A stretch of 64,000 nucleotides of DNA from Pseudomonas sp. URIL14HWK12:I12 (GTDB taxonomy: Bacteria; Pseudomonadota; Gammaproteobacteria; Pseudomonadales; Pseudomonadaceae), in the NCBI RefSeq assembly GCF_003097135.1, contig NZ_QEQL01000001.1, positions 806,001 to 870,000 of the forward strand, read 5' to 3'. Within the stretch, counting starts at the first letter, position 1; each line of letters begins with the position of its first letter. Below, piece by piece: positions 50,004 to 59,709 of the stretch. Made by a program: the position numbers and the translations under genes. A model generated the notes under the pieces. That model searched no databases. It saw only the letters and a program-made list of their open reading frames with translations, and had not been told where the DNA came from.

Positions 50004-50116
50004 GGCACACTCCCGCATCCAACTGCCTCAAAAGCCTGTGATTATACGCCCCCGCTGCCATAGGCGCTCGGGTATACTTCCTGCTTGCCAAAACCTTCAG
50101 GACGGACCAGCCCGCC

Positions 50117-51433
50117 ATGCCCGAGACCCTTCTGGACCTGCTGATCGTGCCGACTTGGCTGGTGCCGGTAGAGCCGGCCGGCGTGGTGTTGAGCGAGCAT
50201 GCGCTAGGCGTGCGCGACGGCCTGATCGCCTGGCTCGGCCCGCGCCACCAGGCACCATCGGCCCACCAGGTGCAGGAGCTGCCCGGTTGCCTGCTGGCGC
50301 CTGGGCTGGTCAATGCCCACGGTCATGCGGCGATGACGCTGTTCCGGGGTATGGCCGACGACCTGCCGCTGATGACGTGGCTTGAAAAGCACATCTGGCC
50401 GGCCGAAGCTCGGTGGGTCGATCAAGCCTTCGTCGCCACCGGCACTCAACTGGCCATCGCCGAGCAGCTCAAAGGCGGCATCACTTGCTTCTCCGACATG
50501 TATTTTCACCCGCAGGTGGCCTGCGAGCAGGTCGAACGAAGCGGCATGCGTGCGCAGATTTGTGCGCCGATCCTCGATTTCCCCATACCCGGGGCAGCCA
50601 CCCCTGAAGAGGCGTTGAGCCAGGCGGTAGCGCTGGTCGATTCACACCGCCAGCACTCACGCTTGAGCATCGCCTTCGGCCCGCACGCGCCTTACACCGT
50701 CAGCGACCCGCACCTGGAGCAGGTGCGCATGCTCGCCGAGCAGTTGCAGGTAGCGGTACAGATGCATGTGCACGAGACCGCATTCGAAGTGGAACAGGCC
50801 GTGGCCGCCACCGGCGAGCGCCCGCTAGCACGCCTGGCCAGGCTCGGCCTGCTCGGCCCACGCTTCCAGGCGGTGCACATGACCCAGGTCAGCGACGACG
50901 ACCTGCAGCAATTGGTGGCCTACAACGCAAGCGTGGTGCACTGCCCCGAATCCAACCTCAAGCTCGCCAGCGGCTTCTGCCCGGTCGAAAGGCTCTGGCA
51001 GGCGGGCGTGAACGTAGCGATCGGCACTGACGGCGCGGCCAGCAACAACGACCTCGACCTGCTCGGCGAAACCCGCACTGCCGCGCTGTTGGCCAAGGCC
51101 GTGGCGGGCTCGGCAACAGCAATGGGTGCGCACCGGGCACTGCGCATGGCCACCCTAAACGGCGCCCGTGCGCTGGGCTCGGCGCCCTGCATCGGTTCGC
51201 TGGAAGTGGGCAAGGCTGCCGACATCACCGCTTTCGACCTTTCGGGCCTGGCACAACAGCCGGTCTACGACCCGGTCTCCCAATTGATCTACGCCAGCGG
51301 CCGCGACTGTGTGCGGCACGTCTGGGTTGCCGGCAAGGCGCTGCTGCGTGATGGCCAGCTCACCACCCTCGACGAGCCGGCCCTTGTGGCCAGTGCCCGG
51401 GCGTTCGGTGAGCGCATCGCCGCAGCACGCTAG
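50117..51433 (+). CDS. mtaD: Amidohydrolase, 5'-methylthioadenosine/S-adenosylhomocysteine deaminase (MtaD-like)
   Basis: A 438-residue zinc amidohydrolase of the TRZ/ATZ group: metal His pair in [40 protein letters not shown] and metal Asp in [17 protein letters not shown]. In Pseudomonas it deaminates MTA to methylthioinosine. It heads the run mtaD-ubiG-mupP-SDR and is divergent from mtnA, the order known in P. aeruginosa. TATACT at 50073-50078 may be its -10 box. Confidence 0.92.
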   Translation: MPETLLDLLIVPTWLVPVEPAGVVLSEHALGVRDGLIAWLGPRHQAPSAHQVQELPGCLLAPGLVNAHGHAAMTLFRGMADDLPLMTWLEKHIWPAEARWVDQAFVATGTQLAIAEQLKGGITCFSDMYFHPQVACEQVERSGMRAQICAPILDFPIPGAATPEEALSQAVALVDSHRQHSRLSIAFGPHAPYTVSDPHLEQVRMLAEQLQVAVQMHVHETAFEVEQAVAATGERPLARLARLGLLGPRFQAVHMTQVSDDDLQQLVAYNASVVHCPESNLKLASGFCPVERLWQAGVNVAIGTDGAASNNDLDLLGETRTAALLAKAVAGSATAMGAHRALRMATLNGARALGSAPCIGSLEVGKAADITAFDLSGLAQQPVYDPVSQLIYASGRDCVRHVWVAGKALLRDGQLTTLDEPALVASARAFGERIAAAR

Positions 51434-51469
51434 CCCACCCCTTTACGCGAACTTCTGGAGAACATTTCA

Positions 51470-52168
51470 ATGAGCAACGTCGACCACGCGGAAATCGCTA
51501 AATTCGAGGCCCTCGCCCACCGCTGGTGGGACCGCGAAAGCGAGTTCAAGCCGCTGCACGACATCAACCCGCTGCGGGTGACCTGGATAGACGAGCGCGT
51601 CTCTCTGGCCGGTAAAACAGTGCTGGATGTCGGTTGCGGCGGCGGCATTCTCAGCGAGGCGATGGCCCAGCGCGGCGCCACGGTCACTGGCATCGACATG
51701 GGCGAGGCGCCTTTGTCTGTGGCTCGCCTGCACCAGCTGGAGTCGGGGGTTCAGGTGACCTACCGGCAGATCACCGCAGAGGCCCTGGCGGCCGAAGCCC
51801 CCGGCCAGTTCGACGTCGTCACCTGCCTAGAAATGCTCGAACACGTCCCGGACCCAGCCTCGGTCATTCAGGCCTGCGCCACGCTGGTCAAGCCGGGCGG
51901 CCAGGTGTTCTTCTCTACCATCAACCGCAATCCCAAGGCTTACCTGTTCGCCATTCTCGGTGCCGAGTACGTCCTCAAGCTGCTGCCCCGCGGTACCCAC
52001 GACTTCAAGAAATTCATCCGCCCTTCCGAGCTGGGCGCCTGGAGCCGCACCGCGAACCTTGCAGTCAAGGACGTCATCGGCCTGACCTACAACCTGTTGA
52101 CCAAACACTACAAGCTCGCTCGCGACGTCGACGTGAACTACATGATCCAGACCGTACGGGAGGCCTGA
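51470..52168 (+). CDS. ubiG: Ubiquinone biosynthesis O-methyltransferase
   Basis: A 232-residue SAM-dependent methyltransferase, start [23 protein letters not shown] motif [16 protein letters not shown], and [12 protein letters not shown]. UbiG does both O-methylation steps of ubiquinone synthesis at the membrane surface. It lies 36 bases after mtaD and three before mupP. Confidence 0.97.
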   Translation: MSNVDHAEIAKFEALAHRWWDRESEFKPLHDINPLRVTWIDERVSLAGKTVLDVGCGGGILSEAMAQRGATVTGIDMGEAPLSVARLHQLESGVQVTYRQITAEALAAEAPGQFDVVTCLEMLEHVPDPASVIQACATLVKPGGQVFFSTINRNPKAYLFAILGAEYVLKLLPRGTHDFKKFIRPSELGAWSRTANLAVKDVIGLTYNLLTKHYKLARDVDVNYMIQTVREA

Positions 52169-52170
52169 GC

Positions 52171-52842
52171 ATGCGTTTGCAGGCAGTTCTGTTCGACATG
52201 GATGGCACCCTGCTCGACACCGCGCCTGATTTCGTCGCGGTGTGCCAGGCCATGTGCCAGTCACGTGGGTTGCCGCCAGTCGCCGAGCAAGTGGTGCGTG
52301 ATGTGGTGTCGGGAGGCGCCAAGGCTATGGTCAGTGCCACCTTCGGCCTGGCTCCGGAGAACGCTGAATTCGAAGCACTTCGCCTGGAGTTCCTGGAGCG
52401 CTATCAGGCCGACTGCGCCGTGCACACCCGCCTGTACGAGGGCATGGACAAAGTACTGGCCGATATCGAGCACGCTGGGCTTGCCTGGGGCGTGGTCACC
52501 AACAAGCCGGTACGCTTCGCCGAGCCGATCATGCAACGCCTGGGCCTTGCCGAGCGCTCCAGGGTGCTGGTGTGCCCCGATCACGTCACCCGCGCCAAAC
52601 CCGACCCTGAGCCGTTGCAACTGGCCTGTACACAGCTGGGCATGGCCCCTGAGGCCGTGCTGTTCGTGGGTGACGACCTGCGCGACATCGAATCAGGCCG
52701 AGCCGCCGGAACGCGCACCGTCGCCGTTCGCTATGGCTACATTCACCCTGACGACAACCCCTCACACTGGGGGGCAGACGCGGTGATCGACCACCCGCTG
52801 GATCTACGCCGGGTGCTCGACCAGGCCGTGTGTGGCTGCTGA
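52171..52842 (+). CDS. mupP: N-acetylmuramic acid 6-phosphate phosphatase MupP
   Basis: A 223-residue HAD hydrolase of the phosphoglycolate-phosphatase type: nucleophile [13 protein letters not shown], second motif VVTNKP, and [15 protein letters not shown]. Its place directly after ubiG and before a YciK-like SDR identifies it as Pseudomonas MupP, which dephosphorylates MurNAc-6-P in the MurU recycling route that gives intrinsic fosfomycin resistance. It works downstream of NagZ, also in this window. GGGAGG precedes the ATG. Confidence 0.9.
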   Translation: MRLQAVLFDMDGTLLDTAPDFVAVCQAMCQSRGLPPVAEQVVRDVVSGGAKAMVSATFGLAPENAEFEALRLEFLERYQADCAVHTRLYEGMDKVLADIEHAGLAWGVVTNKPVRFAEPIMQRLGLAERSRVLVCPDHVTRAKPDPEPLQLACTQLGMAPEAVLFVGDDLRDIESGRAAGTRTVAVRYGYIHPDDNPSHWGADAVIDHPLDLRRVLDQAVCGC

Positions 52843-53585
52843 TGATTACTTTCTTCAACTATCAGGCGCCGCCTGACCTGCTCAAAGGCCGGCGCATCCT
52901 GGTGACCGGGGCCGGGCGAGGGATCGGCGCGGCGGCCGCCCTGGCCTACGCCGCTCAGGGGGCAGAGGTACTGCTGCTGGGCAGGGCGCTGTCGAACCTG
53001 CAGAGCACCGCCGAGGCGGTCTCGGCCGCTGGCTACAGGCGCCCGCAATGCCTGGAGCATGACCTGCTAAGCGCAACGGCTGCCGATTGCCAGGCCCTGG
53101 CAGCGCGCATCGGTGGGCACCTCGATGGCGTGCTGCACAATGCCTCGTTGATCGGCCCGCGGCTGCCCATCGCTCAGTTGCCAGAGGCCGAATTCACCGA
53201 GGTGATGCAGGTCAACGTGAACGGCACCTTTTTGCTGACCCAGGCGCTGCTGCCGCTGCTTCACCGCGCACCGGCAGATGCCTCGTTGATTTTCACCTCA
53301 AGCAGCGTCGGCCGCCAGGGCCGGGCCGAATGGGGCGCCTACGCGGTGTCGAAGTTCGCGACCGAAGGCCTGATGCAGACGCTGGCCGACGAGCTGGTCG
53401 GCAGCCGCGTACGCGCCAATAGCATCAACCCGGGCGGCACCCGCACCGACATGCGCGCCAAGGCCTACCCGAACGAAGACCCGACCCGTAACCCAGAGCC
53501 CTGGCAGATCATGCCCGTGTATCTGTACCTGATGGGGCCGGACAGCGCAGCGCTCAATGGCCAGGCGTTGAACGCTCGCGCTTGA
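52842..53585 (+). CDS. Short-chain dehydrogenase/reductase, YciK-like
   Basis: A 247-residue SDR: cofactor motif RILVTGAGRGIGAAAALAYA, NAS at VLHNASLIGPRLP, catalytic Ser in IFTSSSVGRQGRAE and Tyr/Lys in GAYAVSKFATEG. The start codon overlaps the mupP stop (TGATG), so it is translationally coupled. YciK-type SDRs of this locus have no agreed substrate. Confidence 0.93.
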   Translation: MITFFNYQAPPDLLKGRRILVTGAGRGIGAAAALAYAAQGAEVLLLGRALSNLQSTAEAVSAAGYRRPQCLEHDLLSATAADCQALAARIGGHLDGVLHNASLIGPRLPIAQLPEAEFTEVMQVNVNGTFLLTQALLPLLHRAPADASLIFTSSSVGRQGRAEWGAYAVSKFATEGLMQTLADELVGSRVRANSINPGGTRTDMRAKAYPNEDPTRNPEPWQIMPVYLYLMGPDSAALNGQALNARA

Positions 53586-53611
53586 ACGCGCTGGCATCGG
53601 CTGGCGCTGGC

Positions 53612-54400
53612 TCAGCCCACCCACTCGGCAGCGGGCGTGCGCTGCGTTTGCAAGTCCAGCGCCAGGCAGCGCTCCAGAAACAGGAACATGTAGTCGTAGC
53701 TTTTACAAATGGCCTGGCGTAGCTCGGCCTGCTGCATGCGCGAGGGTTGAGTGCCGGCCAGGGTGCAGATGATTTCCAGCGCCTCCCACGGATGAGCGTC
53801 GTCATATTCGGCGTGCAGCGCTAGCCAGCGCAATGCGCGCTTGCGGCCGGGGGCCGGAAAGGACTCGGTATAAGCCTGCCCGGAACACACCCTATGTGCC
53901 CACTCGCCGGTAGCGCCCTCAATGGCGTAGTTGGTCGCCGCCATGCCCACCATCAGGCTGTCCGAGGCACTGGTGTGCCAGCACCAATGAGCCAGCGCCG
54001 CCAGCTCCGGCGCTACGCGTTGCGCGTTGAGCTCCTCCAGGGTCACCCCGTGGGCCTCGGCCCAGTGCACCCAGTAATCGGCATGGTTGAGCTCTACGCG
54101 GATATTGCGCATCAGCCAGCGCCGCGCCATGTCTTCGCCTGGGCTGCGACCGTAGCGGGTCTTGGTCAGATTCTGCGCCATGTACAGCGAGAACTGTTCC
54201 ACCACCGGCCACCCCCCGATCAGGTAGTGGCGCATTGCAACCTGGCTCAGCTTGTTATCACGCAAACGCTGGTAAAACTCATGCTCCACCACGCGACGCT
54301 TCGCTTCGCAGCAATCGGCAATCAGGTGCTGGGCCCAAGCGGGGTAGCTGCTGGCATCCATCAAGGGGCCGGTGCGGGTGAATGCGGTCGGGTCGATCAT
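53612..54400 (-). CDS. TenA/PqqC-like (heme oxygenase fold) protein
   Basis: A 262-residue helical protein with TenA-like features: VVEHEFYQRLRDNKLSQVAM, GGWPVVEQFSLYMAQNLTKT, MVGMAATNYAIEGATGEWAH and LHAEYDDAHPWEALEI. It may be an oxygenase-like or thiaminase-like enzyme; the Glu and His residues could bind two metal ions as in newer members of this fold. The start at MIDPTAFTRT is preferred (AAGGA nine bases upstream). It faces the SDR gene tail-to-tail and is divergent from nothing close; the GGDEF/EAL gene is upstream on the same strand. Confidence 0.8.
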   Translation of the reverse strand: MIDPTAFTRTGPLMDASSYPAWAQHLIADCCEAKRRVVEHEFYQRLRDNKLSQVAMRHYLIGGWPVVEQFSLYMAQNLTKTRYGRSPGEDMARRWLMRNIRVELNHADYWVHWAEAHGVTLEELNAQRVAPELAALAHWCWHTSASDSLMVGMAATNYAIEGATGEWAHRVCSGQAYTESFPAPGRKRALRWLALHAEYDDAHPWEALEIICTLAGTQPSRMQQAELRQAICKSYDYMFLFLERCLALDLQTQRTPAAEWVG

Positions 54401-54430
54401 TGACAATGTCCTTATCGCTGGAGTGAAGGC

Positions 54431-56878
54431 TCAGACACCGGGCACCTCGAGTGATGGCTGGGGCAAAGGCAGGCGCCGCAGGCCTTCGCAGGTCAACGGC
54501 TGGGGCCGCTCGATGAGATAACCTTGGGCGTAGTCGACGCCGATTTCCCGGAGCGCTTGGTGGATCAACGGTGTCTCGACGAATTCGGCGATGGTCTTCT
54601 TACCCATCACATGGCCGATGTGGTTCATGACCTCGACCATGGCCCGGTTGACCGGGTCATCGAGCATGTCGCGCACGAAACTGCCATCAATCTTGAGGTA
54701 GTCGACCGGCAGGTGTTTGAGGTAACCGAACGACGACATGCCTGCGCAGAAGTCGTCGAGTGAAAACTCACAGCCGAGTGCCTTGAGCTCTTCAATGAAA
54801 GTAATGGCCTTGGGCAGGTGGGCGATCGCACTGGTTTCGGTGATTTCGAAGCACAGCTGGGCGGGCGGGATCCGGTAAAGCTGGATCTGCTGGCGAAGGT
54901 AGTCAAGGAAGCCCTCATCACCCAAGCTCAGGCCGGAGAGGTTGATCGCACAGACGGCCATAGGCACCTTGCCACCGTCGTCCAGGCACTGGCGCAACAC
55001 CTTGAACACATTACGCACCACCCAGCGATCAAGCTCGGGCATCAGCCCGAAGCGTTCGGCAGCCGGGATGAACTGTGCCGGGAGAATCAGCCGCCCCTGT
55101 TCGTCGCTCAGGCGTAACAGGATCTCCACATGACCACGGGTTTCGCCTCCCGGGCCGATACGCTCAATGGCCTGTGCATAGAGGCGGAAGCGGTCTTCTT
55201 CCAACGCCTGGCGCAGCCGCTGCACCCACGCCATTTCACCATGGCGCAAGGACAGCTCCAAGTCATCTTCATGATAACGCTGGACCCGGTTACGGCCTTT
55301 CTCCTTCGCCATGTAGCAGGCCAGGTCAGCGGCACGTAGCGCCTCTTCCAGCGTCATGCCACCGTGGTTGAGTTGCACCATGCCTACGCTCAGGGTGGCC
55401 ATGAACGGCCGGCCTCGCCAGACGAAATGCAGCCGCTGCACGCGCTCCCGCAACTGCTCGGCCACCTGTTCGGCGCGCTCGGGGCTGCAACGTTCGAGCA
55501 ATACGCCGAATTCATCTCCGCCCAATCGCGCCAGGGTGTCACCTTCGCTCATCGCACCTTGCAACAAGGCACAGACATGTCGCAGCAACTCATCGCCAGC
55601 AGCATGCCCACAGGTGTCATTGACCAGTTTGAACTGATCCAGGTCCAGGAACAGTAAGCTGTGCTGCACCCCAGGCTCGCTCAGGCCATTGAGCGCTTGC
55701 TCCAGGCGGAACTCGAATTCCCGTCGGTTGGCCAGGCCGGTCAGTGCATCGTGAGTCGCCTGCCAGGCCAAGTTGGCGATGTATTGCCGCTCTTGAGTCA
55801 TGTCGTGCAGAACCAGCACCGTACCCGCCGAGCGCCCTTTGCTTGCCAGCGGAGCACCGTTGAGGGCCACTACCACGGTGCTGCCGTCGAGCCGCTGAAT
55901 CAGGCGCGCCGGTTCCGGCCCAGCGGGGAACTGGCCGGTACGGATTCGCTCGGCCAGGCAGGGTCCCTCATCACCCGTCTCTTCGAGCAGGTTGAACAGC
56001 GAGGCCAGCGGCAAGCCTGTAGCCTGATCGGCCTTCCACTGGGTCAGTTGCTCGGCGGCAGGGTTCATGTAGGTAATTGCCCCTTGCGCATCGGTGACCA
56101 TGACGCCATCGCCAATCGACGCCAAGGTGACACGGGCACGGTCCTGTTCAGTTTGAAGGGCCTGAGCAATAGCATGGCGTTGGGCAAGCAGCCGCCGGGT
56201 AAGCCACAGCGCCAGCGCAATCAACATCAGTGCTGTGAAAACATTCACCGCGATCACCAACCGCAGCAGAAATCGTGCGCCCTCCCCCAACGCCAGGCTG
56301 AAGGCATTGGCGACCGGGGTGACGCCTTGGTTGATGAGGTAAATCTCGCGTTTCCAGCGCATCACCTCAGTCGCCGACGCCGTACCCGCCAAGATGCTCA
56401 CATGCATCGCCCGAGCCAGGTCGTCGAGCCGGCTCAGCCAGGCATCGCCTACGGTCCACTGGTCGATCGCATGTGCGAAGTAGGAAAAATGCCGAAAGGT
56501 CTGGAAGAACCAGATCACACCGTCGAAGTCGTCTGGGTGATTGCCGCCTTGGGCCAGCCCTTGGCGAGCTGCGGTGATATCGGCCACCGGCCGATCCAGC
56601 GCCAGCCGCAAGGCATGCCCCCCTTCCGGCACCTGCAACGCCTGTCGATACTGGCGATAGAGCTGCTCATCCCGGTTATCGGCATACAGGCTCAGGTAAT
56701 AGATAGCGTCCTTTTGCCCCTTGGACCAGAGGCTCTCGCCCGCAACATACGCCCGCATGGCCGACAGGGCCTGGAAGCTGAACAGCCCCAGTGCGGCAAG
56801 CAGCACTACCACGGTGATGAATGGCCACGCGATCGCCCACGAAGACGGCCGCTGCAGGGAGGGATTGGACGGGTTCAT
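54431..56878 (-). CDS. Membrane PAS-GGDEF-EAL c-di-GMP protein
   Basis: An 815-residue inner-membrane protein: TM1 at about 15-37, a periplasmic helical sensor at about 40-190, TM2 at about 200-225, PAS at about 245-365, GGDEF at about 375-540 and EAL at about 555-805. GGDEF is intact (LARLGGDEFGVLLERC). The EAL domain keeps its key residues: EILLRL, CAINLSGLS, FEITET, LDDFCAG, LKIDGSF and AEFVET, so both cyclase and phosphodiesterase activity are possible. The start MNPSNPSLQR is chosen with AAGGGG upstream. It lies upstream of the TenA-like gene by 30 bases. Confidence 0.94.
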   Translation of the reverse strand: MNPSNPSLQRPSSWAIAWPFITVVVLLAALGLFSFQALSAMRAYVAGESLWSKGQKDAIYYLSLYADNRDEQLYRQYRQALQVPEGGHALRLALDRPVADITAARQGLAQGGNHPDDFDGVIWFFQTFRHFSYFAHAIDQWTVGDAWLSRLDDLARAMHVSILAGTASATEVMRWKREIYLINQGVTPVANAFSLALGEGARFLLRLVIAVNVFTALMLIALALWLTRRLLAQRHAIAQALQTEQDRARVTLASIGDGVMVTDAQGAITYMNPAAEQLTQWKADQATGLPLASLFNLLEETGDEGPCLAERIRTGQFPAGPEPARLIQRLDGSTVVVALNGAPLASKGRSAGTVLVLHDMTQERQYIANLAWQATHDALTGLANRREFEFRLEQALNGLSEPGVQHSLLFLDLDQFKLVNDTCGHAAGDELLRHVCALLQGAMSEGDTLARLGGDEFGVLLERCSPERAEQVAEQLRERVQRLHFVWRGRPFMATLSVGMVQLNHGGMTLEEALRAADLACYMAKEKGRNRVQRYHEDDLELSLRHGEMAWVQRLRQALEEDRFRLYAQAIERIGPGGETRGHVEILLRLSDEQGRLILPAQFIPAAERFGLMPELDRWVVRNVFKVLRQCLDDGGKVPMAVCAINLSGLSLGDEGFLDYLRQQIQLYRIPPAQLCFEITETSAIAHLPKAITFIEELKALGCEFSLDDFCAGMSSFGYLKHLPVDYLKIDGSFVRDMLDDPVNRAMVEVMNHIGHVMGKKTIAEFVETPLIHQALREIGVDYAQGYLIERPQPLTCEGLRRLPLPQPSLEVPGV

Positions 56879-57015
56879 CAGGCCCCTTGCCGTAGAGAGT
56901 ATGGCGCCCCTTCGGGACGCAACGGACAGCAGCAAACCCGCGCTCGGGACGCATTCTCAGTAGACTAGCAGAGAGCCAGTATCTGGTGAGGGATTTTTCA
57001 GGGAGTTGACCGCTG

Positions 57016-57639
57016 TCAGATATTGTGCGTTAGCCAGGCAGCAAGCAGCGGTTCCAACTTCTCCAAGGGCTGGTAACCGTTGGTCAGCAAGGCCATCGGT
57101 GAGCCATGCTGAGCCAACAGGGTGGGGAAGCCGGCGATGCCCAAGTCACGAGCCCAGGCCACGTCGGCAGCGGTCGCCGCCACTTGTACTTGGGCGTCGA
57201 AGGCGTCGGCGAACTCGATGCGCGGCACACCCACTTCTTCGGCAAGCGCTACGAGGGTCGATGCACGAGTGGTGTCCTGGCCTTCGGCATAGAACGCGCG
57301 CTGGATTCGTTCGGCCATCGGCCAAGCGAGGTCCTCCGCCAATGCGCGCACCGTTATCACCGCGCGGCAGGCTGGCTCGGTGTCGTAGATGAAACCCTCG
57401 GGCAGCGCGCCTTCGAATCGAAACGGCTGGCCGGTAGCTGCCTGCACGGCATGCCAATGCTCAAGGATATAAGCTCGAGTGGTGTCATCAAGCCCTGCCC
57501 CGCCGGACCGTAGCCCGCCCATCACCAATTGAACGGCTACGCCCGCCTGGCTGGCTTGCGCGAACAGCGCCCGGGCGACCGGGGCAAACCCCCAGCACCA
57601 CGAGCACATAGGGTCCATTACATAGACCAGCCGGCGCAT
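57016..57639 (-). CDS. DsbA family (FrnE-like) thioredoxin-fold protein
   Basis: A 207-residue DsbA-fold protein with active site CSWC at about 12-15 (MDPMCSWCWGFAPV) and cis-Pro in GIAGFPTLLAQHG. No signal peptide is present, so it is cytoplasmic, unlike DsbA itself; FrnE-type proteins act in redox stress or as isomerase-like enzymes. It starts three bases after trhO stops, so the two form an operon. Confidence 0.9.
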   Translation of the reverse strand: MRRLVYVMDPMCSWCWGFAPVARALFAQASQAGVAVQLVMGGLRSGGAGLDDTTRAYILEHWHAVQAATGQPFRFEGALPEGFIYDTEPACRAVITVRALAEDLAWPMAERIQRAFYAEGQDTTRASTLVALAEEVGVPRIEFADAFDAQVQVAATAADVAWARDLGIAGFPTLLAQHGSPMALLTNGYQPLEKLEPLLAAWLTHNI

Positions 57640-57642
57640 GCT

Positions 57643-58578
57643 TCAGGCCTCGGCCTTGCGGTAGTTGTAGCCAATGGGGTGCGGCTGATTACGCGCTTTG
57701 GCCAGGTCGATCTGCTTTTGCCGCTCTCGTGCGGCATGGCGGGTTTTTTCCGGCAGGCTGTCCCAGCAGTGAGGGCAGCTCACGCCGGGGGCGTAGTGCT
57801 CGGAAGCCCGGTCTTCGACACTCACCGGCGCACGGCAAGCATGGCATTGGTCGTACTCACCTTCAGACAAGTCATGGCGCACCGTCACGCGGTTGTCGAA
57901 CACGAAGCAATCGCCCCGCCACAGGGTTTGCTCCTGCGGCACTTCTTCCAGATACTTGAGAATGCCGCCCTTGAGGTGGTAGACCTCCTCGAACCCTTCC
58001 CCAAGCATGTAACTGGAGGCCTTTTCGCAACGAATGCCGCCCGTGCAGAACATGGCGACTTTCTTGTGCCGGGCCGGGTCGAAGTTGGCCCGAATGTAGT
58101 CGGGGAATTCGCGGAAGGTCGTGGTCTTCGGGTCGACCGCGCCTTCGAAGGTGCCAATCGACACCTCGTAGTCGTTGCGAGTGTCGATCAGCAGCACTTC
58201 AGGGTCGCTGATGAGGGCGTTCCAGTCCTTGGGCTCGACGTAGGTGCCCACCTTCAGGTTGGGGTCTACGCCCGGAACGCCCAGTGTCACGATCTCCTTC
58301 TTGAGCTTGACCTTGGTGCGGTAGAACGGCTGCTCGTCGCAGTAGCTTTCCTTGTGGTCGACGTCGGCCAGGCGCGGATCCCGGCGCAACCAGTCGAGCA
58401 GGCCATCGATGCCTTCGCGGGTGGCCGACACAGTACCGTTGATACCTTCATGGGCGAGCAACAGGGTGCCCTTGACCCCATTGGCAAGCATCACGTCCAA
58501 CAGTGGCTGGCGCAGCTCGTTGAAGTCTTCGAGGGTGACGAACTTGTACAACGCCGCCACAACGATCGGTTGGGACAT
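57643..58578 (-). CDS. trhO: tRNA uridine(34) hydroxylase TrhO (rhodanese family)
   Basis: A 311-residue YceA/TrhO protein: N-terminal acylphosphatase-like domain ([38 protein letters not shown]) and a rhodanese domain with catalytic Cys in [20 protein letters not shown], then a Cys-rich tail. It makes 5-hydroxyuridine at tRNA wobble position 34 with oxygen. The start [10 protein letters not shown] is chosen with GGAG upstream; the frame is open to 58656. The DsbA-like gene follows. Confidence 0.94.
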   Translation of the reverse strand: MSQPIVVAALYKFVTLEDFNELRQPLLDVMLANGVKGTLLLAHEGINGTVSATREGIDGLLDWLRRDPRLADVDHKESYCDEQPFYRTKVKLKKEIVTLGVPGVDPNLKVGTYVEPKDWNALISDPEVLLIDTRNDYEVSIGTFEGAVDPKTTTFREFPDYIRANFDPARHKKVAMFCTGGIRCEKASSYMLGEGFEEVYHLKGGILKYLEEVPQEQTLWRGDCFVFDNRVTVRHDLSEGEYDQCHACRAPVSVEDRASEHYAPGVSCPHCWDSLPEKTRHAARERQKQIDLAKARNQPHPIGYNYRKAEA

Positions 58579-58718
58579 CTTCTCTCTCCAGTGGCTGCCC
58601 TCGTAAGGGGCAAACCGGGGTGGGGTGGTTAGCCGCGCGCCGCGCGACCAACCCATTCAATACAAAAAACGGGCGCGCATTCTACCAGAATGCCCGCCCG
58701 CCCGTGCATTGCCCCAGA

Positions 58719-59693
58719 TCAACGCTGTTTAAGGCGGTCAATGATAACGGCGAGCAACAAGATAGTTCCGCGAATCACGTACTGGTAGAACGTGTCGATG
58801 TTTTTCAGGTTCATCGCGTTCTCGATGATCGCCAGAATCAACACCCCCGCGATTACGTGGCGCATCATGCCGATGCCGCCGGCCAGCGAGACGCCACCCA
58901 GCACACAGGCGCTGATCACGGTCAACTCGAACCCCTGCCCTACCATTGGCTGGCCGCTGGTCATGCGCGAGGCCAGCACGACACCAGCCAACGCACCGAT
59001 CAGCCCGTGCACCGCGAAAATCACGATCTTGGTGCGATCTACCCGGACCCCAGCCAACCGCGCCGCTTCCTGATTACCACCGATAGCCATCGTGTTGCGC
59101 CCGTAGGTGGTGTAGTTGAGCAGCCAGCCAAAGAAGGCAAAACACGCCACGGTGATCAGGATCGGTACCGGCACGCCACCCAGCTGGCCATTGCCGAATA
59201 CGAAGAACCCTTCCTGGCCCACGCCCACGGCTTTGCCGTTTGAAAAGATATACGCCAGCCCCCGCACGATCTGCATGGTCGCCAGGGTGGTGATCAGCGC
59301 ATTGATACGCAGTTTTGCAATGACGATGCCATTGATCAGCCCTACCAGCAGGCCCATGCCCAGCGCGGCGCACACACCCAGGCCCACGCTGCCGGTATCA
59401 CGCATCACTACCGCCGCGATCACCCCGGCGCAGGCGATCACCGAACCGACCGAGAGGTCGAAATGCCCCGAAGCCAGGCAGAAAAGCATGGTACAGGCGG
59501 CAATGCCTACGGTAGAGATCGCCAGCCCCAACCCCCGCATGTTCAGCGGCGAAAGGAAGTTATCGATCAACAGTGCTGAAGCCGCGAACACCAGCACAGC
59601 CACCAGTAGCATGGCCCAGTCGTCGAGAAAGCGGCGCAGGTCGAAACGATGCCCGCCCAGGCCCAGGTTCTTTTGATGCGGTACGGTAGCCAT
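58719..59693 (-). CDS. araH: L-arabinose ABC transporter permease AraH
   Basis: A 324-residue sugar permease with about ten hydrophobic segments, ASGHFDLSVGSVIACAGVIA, GLINGIVIAKLRINALITTL and MAIGGNQEAARLAGVRV, the ribose/arabinose permease (RbsC/AraH) pattern. It pairs with AraG (17 bases upstream) and AraF. GAGG lies before the ATG. It ends the operon. Confidence 0.93.
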   Translation of the reverse strand: MATVPHQKNLGLGGHRFDLRRFLDDWAMLLVAVLVFAASALLIDNFLSPLNMRGLGLAISTVGIAACTMLFCLASGHFDLSVGSVIACAGVIAAVVMRDTGSVGLGVCAALGMGLLVGLINGIVIAKLRINALITTLATMQIVRGLAYIFSNGKAVGVGQEGFFVFGNGQLGGVPVPILITVACFAFFGWLLNYTTYGRNTMAIGGNQEAARLAGVRVDRTKIVIFAVHGLIGALAGVVLASRMTSGQPMVGQGFELTVISACVLGGVSLAGGIGMMRHVIAGVLILAIIENAMNLKNIDTFYQYVIRGTILLLAVIIDRLKQR

Positions 59694-59709
59694 GTTCACC
59701 TCGTTGTTC

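Noticed and set aside
50068..50080. GGTATACTTCC upstream of mtaD as a fourth copy of the regulon palindrome
   Set aside because: Only one half-site is present; it is better read as a -10 box (TATACT).
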